In this document: positions 32,690-43,699 of the stretch, piece after piece | Layout of the letters: each line of letters starts with the position of its first letter | Position numbering within the stretch: the first letter of the stretch is position 1 | NCBI RefSeq assembly: GCF_042100115.1 | Contig: NC_091278.1 | Coordinates: 310,001-374,000 of the forward strand | Origin: Alternaria dauci | Taxonomy: Eukaryota; Ascomycota; Dothideomycetes; Pleosporales; Pleosporaceae | DNA: 64,000 nucleotides | Direction: 5' to 3' | Translations under genes and position numbers: made by a program | The notes under the pieces: model-generated | The model's database searches: none | What the model was told of the DNA's origin: nothing | The model's input: the letters and a program-made list of their open reading frames with translations, nothing else

Positions 32690-34456
32690 TCACCCCAACG
32701 TCTTACTCTTCTTCTCCTTCTGCCTCTCCATAACATTCAGCACATCCTCCGCATTATTCTTATCCCCCTTCCTCTTCTTCCCACCCCTCTTCCTCTTCTC
32801 CTTCTTCCCCTTCTCACCCTCTTCATCACCATCATCGCCACCTTCCGCGCCCAATCCCTTCCACTGACTAAACTTGACCTTCTCCCCTTCCCTCTCCATC
32901 TCCTCCGCATCATCGAACCGCGACGCACCGAAACCCAAGTCCATATCTTCCATGTCGCGATCCGCGGCTGCGAGCTCCGCAGCACGTTTCTTGAGGCGCG
33001 CTTCTTTTGCGGCGGGATCGTTGGGGTCGGAGGATCCGAGGTTTTGGAGGAGCGTGGAGGATTCGTCGAGGATGCGGACTTTGGCTAGGGCGGCGCGGAC
33101 GGTGGCGTCGGCGGCGGAGAGATTGGTTGGTGCTTTGGAAGAGGTGTTGCGGGTTGTTGTGGATGCAAAGTAGTCTCGTTTTGTGGGTGCGGGGGATGCG
33201 GTATCGCTGGGTTTCGTGGGCGCTTCTTTTTCTTCTTGTTCTGCGTCCGGAGAAGATGTCTCGCCTTCGGAGTGTGGTTCTGCAGTCGTGGTATCGAGAT
33301 TGGGTACAGCAGGTAGCTGCGGCTTTGCTTCTCCCTCTTCTTCTCCATCTTCGTCGTCGTCCGAGTCGTCAAAGTTTGCGAGCGGGTTGTAATTCGAGCC
33401 GACACCTTGGAATATATCCTCGTCTTCTGACTCTTCCTTCTTGGGCTCCGGGAGGTTGTGCATGTTGATCGGCTTGCTGGCATCGTCTAGATCATGACGC
33501 ACTTCAGGCGCTGGCTCCTCAACTTTCTGCTTCTTGACCTTGCGCTTCTCCTTGCCGTCCGGACCCGTGATGATTAATACCTCGCGGCCCTTGTCGTCCG
33601 TCTCGATGCGATGTGTTTCGCCTTGTGCATTGATCTTGCGGAAGCCCGGCCCCAAGGTAGGAAACCTCTTCTCGTGCTCAGCCGCCGCGGCCGCAGCAGC
33701 TTCTTCTCGCTGCCTCTTGAGGTCCTTGAGGATATCATTCCGGCTCCTCTTGACGCCAGCGACAGGCCGTGGTGATGTCATCTTCTCACCTTTCTTCTCG
33801 ACCTTCTCTCGTGTAATGGGCCCAATGTCGGCTTCTGCCAGCTCGTCGAACGCGTCCTCGACTTCTGGTTCCTCTTCTGCCTGCTCGTCTTCCGCCTCTT
33901 CCTCCTTCTTGTCCTGGCCGCCGAGAACATCCTCGCCCCGCCTTACGCGCTCGAGGAGCTTCCTATCCAGGCCCTTGACCAAGTGTGTAGTGCCAACATC
34001 ACCGCCTGTAATCTCCTGCACGAGATTCTCAAACGTCTCGCGGTCAATCTCGCCCTTTTTCATAGACTCCTCGAGGTTCTTGACGCGCTTCGCAATCTCG
34101 CTGTCTTCCTCGTCGGTGTATGCCTTTGTGCGGTCGGTGTAGCCTGCAGCGAGCTTGGTCCCTTTTGGTACTATGTTTCTCGTCTTCTTCTGCGGGTTGT
34201 TCTTCGCGTTGCGTTCGGCGAGCTGGCGCGCAAAGTCTGACTGGATCGACCCCTTGCCTACCTGGCGACTTCAAAATTATTAGCATCAGTCTGCGCGAGA
34301 CAATATGGAAAAGACTTGCGGTGTCATTGGTATGCTAGAGTGCTTGCGCGCGCCCAGCACCGCCCGCGGCGTTGCGGCCGCGGGAGACTTGCCCTTGTCG
34401 CCATCCTGGGGCTTTGGCGTTTCGACTAGGAGTCGCCGGAATTGCGAGTTGTTCAT
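32690..34456 (-). CDS. RED/IK-like spliceosomal protein
   Basis: Two minus-strand exons (34456-34320 and 34268-32690) give 571 residues. RED (IK, plant SMU2) is a component of the activated spliceosome that works with SMU1. The N-terminal RED domain is recognisable: MNNSQFRRLLVETP, SIPMTP, RQVGKGSIQSDFARQLAER, TDRTKAYTDEEDSEIAKRVKNLEESM, then FENLVQEI and THLVKGLDRKLLERVR. The rest is charged and disordered (long Glu/Asp runs, basic KKRKGDKNN tail), as in fungal members. The intron (34319-34269) appears to use a GC donor (GCAAGT) with a CTAAT branch site and an AAG acceptor. A GT-AG reading (donor GTCTTT, acceptor CAG) also keeps frame but breaks the conserved MTPR block. An animal-type RE/RD repeat is absent. 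Confidence 0.88.
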
Positions 34457-34970
34457 TATGCGCCGAGTGGAGAGTCTGGTACAAGGCCGGGATTCGCAAA
34501 AGACGTGCCAAGCCTTTCGCAGGCGCCTTTGGCTCGCGTCTGCACCACGCGACAAGGGCGCTAGAGCAGTGTGGCTAGATCAAACGCGGGGAACCTTGGA
34601 CGCAAGCGCACAACACCAGCCTCGTCTGTTACTGGAGGTATTGCGTCACCACGGGCATGATGATGGACGAGTGGACTGCCTGGTCCTTCTCGTCGTGCTG
34701 CTTCCGCTCTAGTTGAGAGGCTGTGAGGCTGCACCGCGGTCGTCCTCGTGCTTGATCAGAAGACTGATGTAGAAGAATACTACCTAGGTATCAGTTTCCT
34801 GTGTGATGGTTACGTCAAATTGCTTCCTTGAACTCCCTCTTTCACTTGTCCGGGCTAGGTACCCACCACCCCGCGTATCCCCGCACACGTACTTGAACCG
34901 CCTGATAAATACATTCCTCTCCGTCTCTCACTCCTAGTCTTCTGCAACACACTGCGATTCAGACGGCAAT
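34457..34970. other. Divergent promoter region, RED-like / GH43
   Basis: 514 bp between the two starts. An ATAAATA element (34905-34911) lies 60 bp before the GH43 ATG and may be its TATA box. No gene. Confidence 0.5.
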
Positions 34971-36134
34971 ATGTTCAAGCTTCTCATCGCAGCGGCCCTC
35001 ACTGCCGTGGGCGTCTCCCAGTACAGCCCGCCGCCGTCTTTCGGCAACATGACCAACTCATCAACATTCATGAATCCAATTGTGCCCACTGGAGCAGACC
35101 CGTGAGTCAAGTCTCCAAAGAAATTCCACAGGCATCTGTCTCTAACACCATCTAGCTGGATGTTCCGCCACGAGGACTACTACTACATGACCTATACCAA
35201 CAACGTCAACATAACTCTCTGGCGCAGCAAATCCCTCACCGACTGGTCCACCGCGGAATCAAAGACCATCTTCCAACCCCCACCCGACCAACCCTATTCC
35301 ACCGACCTCTGGGCCCCAGAAATCCACCACATCGACAATGCCTGGTGGGTCATCTTCACCGCAGACCCAAACTTTGACTCTCCACCCCCAGAGACGGAAA
35401 TGTGGTGCGAATACAACTGCCCCGCCGTAAACCACCGCATGTTCGTCGCCGTGGGCGAAGCCGACGACCCCTGGACGCCAGAGTACCGCTACGGCGGGCA
35501 GCTCGAAACCTACGACCAGTTTGCAATCGACGGGACCTACTTCCAGCACGGCAGCGAGCTATACCACATCTACTCATGCTGGTACCGCAAGTACGACGGC
35601 TGGCCCGCCAACCTGTGCATCACCAAGCTGTCCGATCCGCTGACCACCGCGTCCCCGTTCTCGGAGCGCCAAATCATTTCCGTGCCAGAGTACGCGTGGG
35701 AAAAGACGCCCTTCGGACGCGCATCCAACGACCGACTCTCGTCCAACGAAGGACCCCAACAACTCACCAATCCGCGCACCAACCAAACCTTCCTCATCTA
35801 CAGCGCCGCACGCTCAGATAACCGTAACTACTGTCTCGGCCAGCTGGAGCTCGTCGGCACCGACCCCATGAACCCGAGCGACTGGCGCAAACATCCGTAT
35901 CCCGTGTTCTATCAGAATCCGAGTGAGAAGGCGTATGGCGTTGGACACGCGTCGTTTACCACGTCGCCGGATGGCACTGAGGACTGGATTGTGTATCATG
36001 GCATGCAGGATCCGTCGAATGGGTGGGGTGCAAGGACGATTCGCGCGCAGAGGTTTGGGTGGAAGGAGGATGGGAGTCCGGAGTTTCCGAGGCCGGGGTA
36101 TGGGCCGTTTGAGGTGCCTAGTGGGCAGGAATAA
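34971..36134 (+). CDS. Secreted glycoside hydrolase family 43
   Basis: Two exons (34971-35101, 35156-36134) encode 369 residues with a signal peptide (MFKLLIAAALTAVGVSQ). The five-bladed GH43 fold is indicated by the three acidic residues in their usual contexts: Asp43 in GADPWMFRH (base), Asp169 in FAIDGTYF (pKa modulator) and Glu242 in SNEGPQQL (acid). Other blocks are TDLWAPEIHHI and GVGHASFTTSPDG. Family members cut arabinan or xylan side chains in plant walls (arabinofuranosidase, xylosidase, arabinanase); the subfamily layout suggests an exo-arabinofuranosidase, but I cannot settle this. The enzyme would act outside the cell on plant polysaccharide, fitting a plant-associated or saprotrophic fungus. 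Confidence 0.9.
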
Positions 36135-37447
36135 GAGACATGCTGTTTGTGTGTCTTGCTGCTTTTGGTATGGGCGGCTCGTGGGGGAAGTTCATGTTTG
36201 ATGGCTCTCTTGTGTGCAGAGCGTGGGTACTTGGATGTCCTTGGAACTGTAATGCTGTCTAGATGATAATGAATACGATGAACTTGATGACACGCGTAGT
36301 GCAGTTTGCCCTGTGCAGAGAACGTGAGGAAAGCTTTACCATTGTTCATTGTTCCAATTCGATGTCTTTTGTTAACGTAACGTCTTGAAATGCTACACTT
36401 CGCGTGCTCTCGCGTTGCTCTTCCGACGCGTCTTGCCACGATTAGCTGTGCGTTCCGGAAGTGATGCGCAACCCACCACGTTGCTCAAATCGACGTGATG
36501 AAACCATCAGTGGTGATTTCTGATGTCTCAGTACATATTCCGACGCGATTATGTGATTTTATCGGATCTCATTTCGCGTTGTGATGCGAATGTAGTGGAT
36601 GTCGTTGAATATCTCTACAACTATTTTTCTGAATTAAGACTCAACACGTAACAACTTCAAAAAATTCCAACACCACCACATCATGTTCAATTGACCTGAA
36701 ACTTTGGAATCCAAACAAAGTACCATACAAAAGTACTTCAAATGAGTCTTGGATAGATTAGACATCGTTGGGGTTGTTTGGGATGTGTAGGTCTGCGGAA
36801 GCGTCGTTCCGGTGCAGCCAAAGCACGCGTATATTCTACCAAACAGTACACAACGCGCATTGTCAATGGACTACACCATGAAAGCAATGTGATTTTCACA
36901 TGCACTTAACACATATAGAAGGCCTTTGATTTCTAGCAGCAAGCGTCGCGTGGAGCAGCCGTCAGACACAAATACATGACGTCATGCACGAACAGCCATA
37001 TTCTACAATGCCGCACTGATTCGAGTGGCAGACAGCAACGAGCCACGTCTCAGCCAGACAACAGCATCAGTGCACATAGTCGATGCGCTCATTGTGAATG
37101 GGACGAAAGTCGGTCTGCTTGACGTTGGCCACTAGCACGACAAAAGGCGGAACAGCACATCATACAGAGTGGAGCCCCACCGCCCTGACCACCGCGTCAA
37201 CCAAAGAACCCAGACGCGTCGCGACACTGTAGCAGCAGAAGAGACATCACATTGCAAAAGACAGCCGATGAAGTTATTATGGTATCATTCCATGCAAATC
37301 AGAAACCCTGACTGATATAACCCGTAACTCCGAGCCTCACTGTACTATACAAAGGCCATGACCATTCCCACCAAGCACCAAAAGGAGCCGACCGTAGACT
37401 GAACAAGTCGTAACATGAAAACCGTGATTGAAAAGCAAGAAGCGCGC
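36135..37447. other. Intergenic between GH43 and histone H4
   Basis: 1.3 kb between convergent genes, relatively AT-rich (about 36440-36900). No coding frame, no terminal repeats that I can find. Part must be the histone H4 3' region. Confidence 0.5.
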
Positions 37448-37877
<430 letters not shown>

Positions 37878-38432
37878 ATTGATGGATGTGGGGGAGTTGT
37901 TGTTTGGGGTAGGGTAAAGTTGGTAGAGTGAGAGAGTTGCAGAGTGTGTGAGGCTGGTGGTGTGCTTGGATGATGGGAGAGATAGAGAGGGCGGCGGTGG
38001 TGGTGTTTATGAGGCAGCGGGGCGCGTCTCAGCAGCGCGCCGGATCACACGTCCTGCCACCGCTAGATCAAACCGGCGCACGGGCGCGCTTTCCAGATCA
38101 ACGACCGTGCCCCTTCCCAATCGAGACGCGCCCGTAAGCGAGCCAATGGCGAATGCGCGCGCGGCGTGCGGACTTTGTAGTTTTGAAGTTCGCAGCCAGG
38201 TGCGCGCGCGCATTACCTGGTCGCTAGTTAGCAGTCGTCGACTTTTGGTGTTCGTTAACTGCGCGCAACAAAGATTGATTTTCCAGGCAGCCGCCCGCCC
38301 CCCCATTTACCATATAAGCTGCGCCCGCCCACCCTCCTCCATCTCTCATCCACTCAACTCCACTCACCACTACAACAACAACCATCTCCATCACACAACA
38401 CATCCACATTTCCACCTCCATCAACCAACAAC
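37878..38432. promoter_or_regulatory. Bidirectional histone H4/H3 promoter
   Basis: 555 bp between divergent start codons. It is GC-rich with repeated GCGCGC-type blocks around 38030-38215, then a C-rich run and TATAAG (38313-38318) 115 bp before the H3 ATG, followed by a C/A-rich leader. S-phase coupling is known for such pairs; the actual factor sites are not identified here. Confidence 0.7.
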
Positions 38433-38902
<470 letters not shown>

Positions 38903-39378
38903 GCTTTCTCATCAACTCATCGACACGACATGACAACTTCTTCGGGTCAGTGATTGGATTGGGTCTTTAGTGGTTAGGATATCAAGGCGTTTATAGGGTT
39001 TCATGGTTCACGGTCTTCAACTCGGTTTATGAGTGCACACGAGCGGTGCTGAGCATGTAGTATATCCAGGTTAATCAGTGATGGTCACTGGCGATATCTC
39101 GAAATCAACAGATTTCTACTTCACTTGTTTTTACTCTGTGACATGTCTTGCCGCTTTCTCGCGTTCGCCTTGGTGTTTTGATACTGCGGCTCTTCGCCAT
39201 CGCCGACGCCAACAGTCGCGATCGCCCTCACCCCGCAACATGGCGCCCATCGCAGTTAACACCGCGATCATCACCACCGGCCCCTTCACAAGCAAACACT
39301 AACAGCAGACTACATCATGTCCTCTGCACCATGTTGCGCAATTGCGCATCCCATCTACCCTCAACCCATTAACCCACC
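38903..39378. other. Intergenic, H3 to peroxiredoxin-like gene
   Basis: 476 bp; H3 3' region, then the promoter of the next gene. No other feature. Confidence 0.5.
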
Positions 39379-40065
39379 ATGACCTGGCAAACCGAACTCA
39401 ACTCCTGGCTCTCGCCACCCAGCGTGCCAACAGCGGAAACGCCCACCGTCGGCCAAAAGGCGCCTTCAACACCCAAACTAACCATACCCGTACACCATGG
39501 CAAACCGACCATCATCACCTTCCTGCGCCACTGCGGCTGTCCTTTTGCAGAAAGCACGTTTCTGCATATGAGGAACATGGCCACTGCGCACACGGATATC
39601 GAGTGGGTAGCCGTGAGCCACAGCGAGCAAGGCGCGACAGGTAGATGGTTGTCTGCACTCCCCGAGCCAGAAAAGAATACACAACCTAATCTGCACATCG
39701 TCGTTGATGCTGAGCGCGAGGTAGATTGCTGACTATAACAATTTCATATACAAGACGTACACTGACTGATTTGTTGCAACTAGGCATATGGCGCATGGGG
39801 TCTAGGCATATCCTCGCTGTGGCATGTCCTCGGTAGTATACCGGGGACCTCGAAGCTCAAAGCACAAGGCATCAGCGTGCGGGCGACAGAGAGCGGGAGT
39901 AGGTGGCAGATGGCAGGGAATTTTGGGATTGATGGGCAGGGCGTGGTGAAGTGGGTGAGGGTGGATCAGAGGGCGGATGATATGCCGGATTTTGGGAGCG
40001 GCGTGGAGATGCTGCTGGGGAAGAGGTTTGAGCAGGTGGGTGTTGCTGAGGCGATGCAGGGGTGA
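39379..40065 (+). CDS. Peroxiredoxin-like (AhpC/TSA_2) protein
   Basis: Two exons (39379-39720, 39784-40065) give 207 residues. A thioredoxin-like fold is indicated by PTIITFLRHCGCPFAEST near residue 45, the position of the peroxidatic cysteine in PRXL2/AhpC-TSA_2 proteins, followed by IEWVAVSHSEQGATGRWL and, after the intron, AYGAWGLGISSLWHVL and NFGIDGQGVVKWVRVD. The second cysteine of a CxxC motif is replaced by Ala-Glu (CPFAE), so it may be a one-cysteine enzyme or a non-enzymatic relative. Fungal genomes carry several such small cytosolic proteins; the substrate is unknown. Confidence 0.8.
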
Positions 40066-40438
40066 TGGGGAGTTGCGGTGTGTAAGATGTAAGAATATTT
40101 GTTTATTATCTGGGTGGTGGAGGTGGTCCGGCTGTGGCATGTTGGAGAGGCTGCTGTGCATACCTAGGTATGCTGAGTGCAATGTGCTGATACGTTTGGG
40201 ATGATAACGCAGGTACTCACGCATGCTTCTAGTATTTATGACAAGAATGAAAAATGTCTTTTACATAGTTTTACAACCTATACACACCTTCTCTCCTTCG
40301 CGTTATCGTGTTAACCACCCTCGATTGGCCCGCCACCGATGACCTCACGAGTAAACGCGAAAACGCGCCAGCAGACTCAGCGCGTCAGAGAGTCGCCACC
40401 CACGCCCGACCAGCACGCTGCGGCTAGATCATGGCATC
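40066..40438. other. Intergenic, peroxiredoxin-like gene to EXO5
   Basis: 373 bp, no feature recognised beyond presumed 3' region and promoter. Confidence 0.5.
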
Positions 40439-42149
40439 ATGGCCGCACCGTCCACACAGCTAACGTCGACCTACGCAAGCGAGTATGGCTCCGACATCGA
40501 CATCTCGTCCCTCGCGACGCTGAGCGACTACGGCTCCGACATTGACATTGACGACGACACCCTACTCGCAGACGCCTTTGACACAATCAGAAGCACAGCG
40601 CAAGTCCAGAAGAGCGCAGTGCTGCCCAGCATCGAGTTTGAAGAGGGCGAGAGCGAAGATGAAGAGCAGGATGTGGACGGCTTCGTGCAGGTACACGGAC
40701 CCGCGGGGCTGCGCGTTGCAAAGGGCACGAGAAGCGGCGATGCGGATACACAGCGGGACATACAGAGTTCGCCTGTGCGAGAGCGAAAGACGCTGGAAGT
40801 CGAGTACGACGAGAGGTCGCGACGGGCGTGGAGTGGTACGTTGGTCTCGACAACACACATGTAGGCGGGATATGGTATCAACTGACAACTAACAGCGCCT
40901 AGTTCCCCATGAACAACCAGCCTCTCCTCATCCTCCTCCGCCCTGGATGGGGACGTCCAAACGCAACGCATCGCAAGCCACCGCCCCACTCGCTCCAACT
41001 CAAGCCGTCCAAGTCGCAGAAACAGACACCCGCCCGCCCCTCGAGCGTTTCCGCACGAAGCCCAAGAAATGTCTCTCGGTGACGGATCTCGTCTCCCCAG
41101 CGTGGTGCGAACTACAGTACTTTTACACGCTCAGCAAATTCGGCCGCAAGCCGCGCACACAGGCCATGAAGACGGGCAGCAAGATCCACCAAACGCTCGA
41201 AGACCAAGTCCACACCACGGTGCCCGTGCAGGTCGAGAGCAAAGAAGATAGATTTGGGCTGAGGATGTGGAATGCGATTTCGGGGCTGCGCTGTCTGAGA
41301 CAGACGGGACTCACGCGCGAACTCGAAGTATGGGGCGTGATTGAGGGACAGGTTGTGAATGGCGTTATTGACGAGATTAGTCATGTTTGTCCTGACGCCG
41401 AATTGGAAGACGAGGTTGAGAGGACGAGGGCGGAGAGGAACGGGGGCATTGTGCCGTTGCCGTTGAATCAGCCTAGCATTTCAGACGCGTTTGCGCAAGC
41501 GTCTGGCGGACCGTCTTCTTCTTCGTCCATGACAAGGCCTTTGGACCGCCAAGTATACATTGCGGATGTAAAAACGCGCTCTGCGAAATCGCTGCCGACG
41601 GGTGCGAGTCTGCGGCCGACGTGGATGCAACTCATGCTCTACCGCAAACTCCTCGAATCCTTGTCTCTCAACACCGTAGACGCAGAGACCGTCCTACAGC
41701 GCTACAATCTCGACCCCCTCGCGCCTTTTTCGCCGACCTTCCTCGGCGAAATCTCGTCCATTGGACCCCATGGCAATCCAGAATCTGAAGCGCACACGTA
41801 CCCCAACCTGCTCGCCCTATGGAGCTTGTTAGTCACAGAGATGGCAGACACGTTTCCAAAGGGCAGTCTGAGTCCGCTGCTGCGAGCAGAGTTTCGGTAC
41901 GCGAAGACGGGGGATGTGCTGGGGAGTTTGTTGACGGTGTATGAGGCTGAGGTTATTGATGGGTATGTGGAGAGCGAGATGGCGTGGTGGAAGGGAAGGA
42001 GGGAGGCGAAGGGTGTGGAGATTGAGGAGGCGTTCAAGTGTCGGATATGTGATTTTGCGGAGAGTTGTACGTGGAGGAGGACGAAGGTGGAGGAGGCGGT
42101 GGAGAAGAGTCGGTTGAGGAGGGAGGGGAAGGTGAAGGCTGTTGTTTGA
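40439..42149 (+). CDS. EXO5: Exonuclease V (Dem1/Exo5)
   Basis: Two exons (40439-40835, 40903-42149) encode 547 residues. Exo5 is a PD-(D/E)XK single-strand-specific exonuclease with an iron-sulphur cluster; the yeast protein acts in mitochondria, others in nuclear DNA repair. The four cluster cysteines are visible: Cys201 (SPAWCELQYFY) and Cys512, 515 and 520 (FKCRICDFAESC). Nuclease core residues lie in GVIEGQVVNGVIDEI and VYIADVKTRSAKSLP, with the Q-rich helix WMQLMLYRKLL. The N-terminus is acidic and shows no strong mitochondrial presequence. The intron has two AG candidates; only CTAG at 40902 keeps the frame open. Confidence 0.93.
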
Positions 42150-42296
42150 GGGGGGGATTGATGTGTTGATGATGTTATGAATGTTGATATTGCTTGATTG
42201 CATGATTGATTCTAACGTGTACAACTATAGCCAGTGGAGGTCTCTTGCTAAGCTATATGTAACTAAGAAACCCTCAGCACGATTACTACATCCAAC

Positions 42297-43106
42297 TCAC
42301 AGCCCATCAGCGATCCCCAACTTTTCCGCCACACTGATAAACCCCTTGCTCCCCTCTCCTCCAACCCACAGATCCACCCACTCCGCCTCCCTCGCCTCCT
42401 TGATCTCCTCTTCAGTCCAGTCCTCCTCCTCAGGCCTCTCCACATAAACCGTCTTCAACCCATTCTCATGCGCAGCCTTGAGATCAGGTAGATGCGCAGC
42501 CACCATGACACACTCCTTTGGTTCCAAACCAAGTTTCTCCGCCGCCCCAAGATAGACCTCCGGCGCAGGTTTATACGTGCCAAACATCTCCGCCGACAAG
42601 ATGTGCACAAACGGTATCCTGCTATACGCACGGAGGTCTGTAAGCAGACTCACATTCCCATTCGAAAGCATGGCTGTCGCGAAGCGTTTGTTAAGTAATG
42701 CAACGCCGGCGGCAGAGTCTTCCCAGGGGTCTAATTGATGCCAGACTAAACTCAGAGCAGAAATCTCCTCGTCGTCCCACAGACCATCCAGCTCCCATTC
42801 AGTGATGAGCTGCTTGAGCGCACTCAAGTGGTGGTCGTCGACCGATTTCCACGGGAGCGATGCGTCGGCGGCTAGTTGTGCTGTAAACACCTTGTAACTG
42901 TTTCGCCATTGTTGAGCGAATCTGCCCCAGTGCTCTTCTGTCATCTCTGATGCTCGCAGCCGGAGTTTGGATGCGAGGGATGCGGTTGCTGAGTTGAGCG
43001 ACTTGTGGGCTGCGAGGGAGAGCGCGCTAGTGACGGTCGCGCGCCAGTTGACGCAGGTACCGAATACATCGAAGAATAGTGCGCGTGGAGGAGGGGACAG
43101 GGACAT
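42297..43106 (-). CDS. HAD-family dehalogenase-like hydrolase
   Basis: A single minus-strand exon of 269 residues. The haloacid dehalogenase (type II) layout is present: nucleophile Asp13 in ALFFDVFGT, motif II SNGN, motif III with Lys in GTYKPAPEVY, and the end motif (VAAHLPDLKAAHENGLKTVYV). In true L-2-haloacid dehalogenases this gives hydrolysis of 2-chloro- or 2-bromo-acids to 2-hydroxy-acids; many fungal members have unknown natural substrates. The length is slightly above the bacterial 220-240 residues, from an expanded cap region. It is divergent from the acyl-CoA synthetase; no functional link is shown. Confidence 0.9.
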   Translation of the reverse strand: MSLSPPPRALFFDVFGTCVNWRATVTSALSLAAHKSLNSATASLASKLRLRASEMTEEHWGRFAQQWRNSYKVFTAQLAADASLPWKSVDDHHLSALKQLITEWELDGLWDDEEISALSLVWHQLDPWEDSAAGVALLNKRFATAMLSNGNVSLLTDLRAYSRIPFVHILSAEMFGTYKPAPEVYLGAAEKLGLEPKECVMVAAHLPDLKAAHENGLKTVYVERPEEEDWTEEEIKEAREAEWVDLWVGGEGSKGFISVAEKLGIADGL

Positions 43107-43699
43107 GGTTATGCTGGTAAAGTGCTTTGGAGAGACTAGAGGTGGTGTGGCGGATTAGGTCTACTTGGCTGGTGGTTGAAGACATGGGTTGTGTACGTCA
43201 CTATGAGTGTGCGCGGGGAAACAATGTCCGCCATACACCTCGCTGAAGAGCATCTCAAACCCACTCACGAGATTTCGTCTAGAAGTGGATGAACTTAGAC
43301 TGCATCTGTCTGGCCACGTGATCTGAGCCGCTACACCTTCGAGTCTTCACGAGGTAGTCATACGTCATACCTTGAGTGTCTAGACTCCCAACCACCTCCA
43401 TGCCTCCACATCTTCACCTCAACCATCTACCACAAACTGCACGAATAGCACAACAGAGCGGCCTACGATAGGAGAAAACAGAACTAGCTTGACACTATGC
43501 ATAAGTCAATGCGCTACAGTCAGCATCCGGCCAGGCGGGATGCCGCCCCCAGCTGTGCCCAGGAGTTAGCACCCCGCTAGCGCTTTGCGGGGGGCTCCAG
43601 GGCTTGGGGTAGTCCGAGCTATCTCCTTCCGAGGTCAGCATCGCCGGTCCCCTTGGACCGATCGGCAGAGTCTAAAAGATCAATGCTCATGACGCCCAT
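43107..43699. other. Divergent promoter region, HAD / acyl-CoA synthetase
   Basis: 593 bp. The stretch 43520-43680 is GC-rich and can form small hairpins (GGTCC-CCTT-GGACC at 43647-43660). No gene or tRNA recognised. Confidence 0.5.

Noticed and set aside
43520..43680. GC-rich hairpin-forming stretch considered as a structured RNA or tRNA
   Set aside because: No cloverleaf, A box or B box; more likely promoter sequence of the acyl-CoA synthetase gene.
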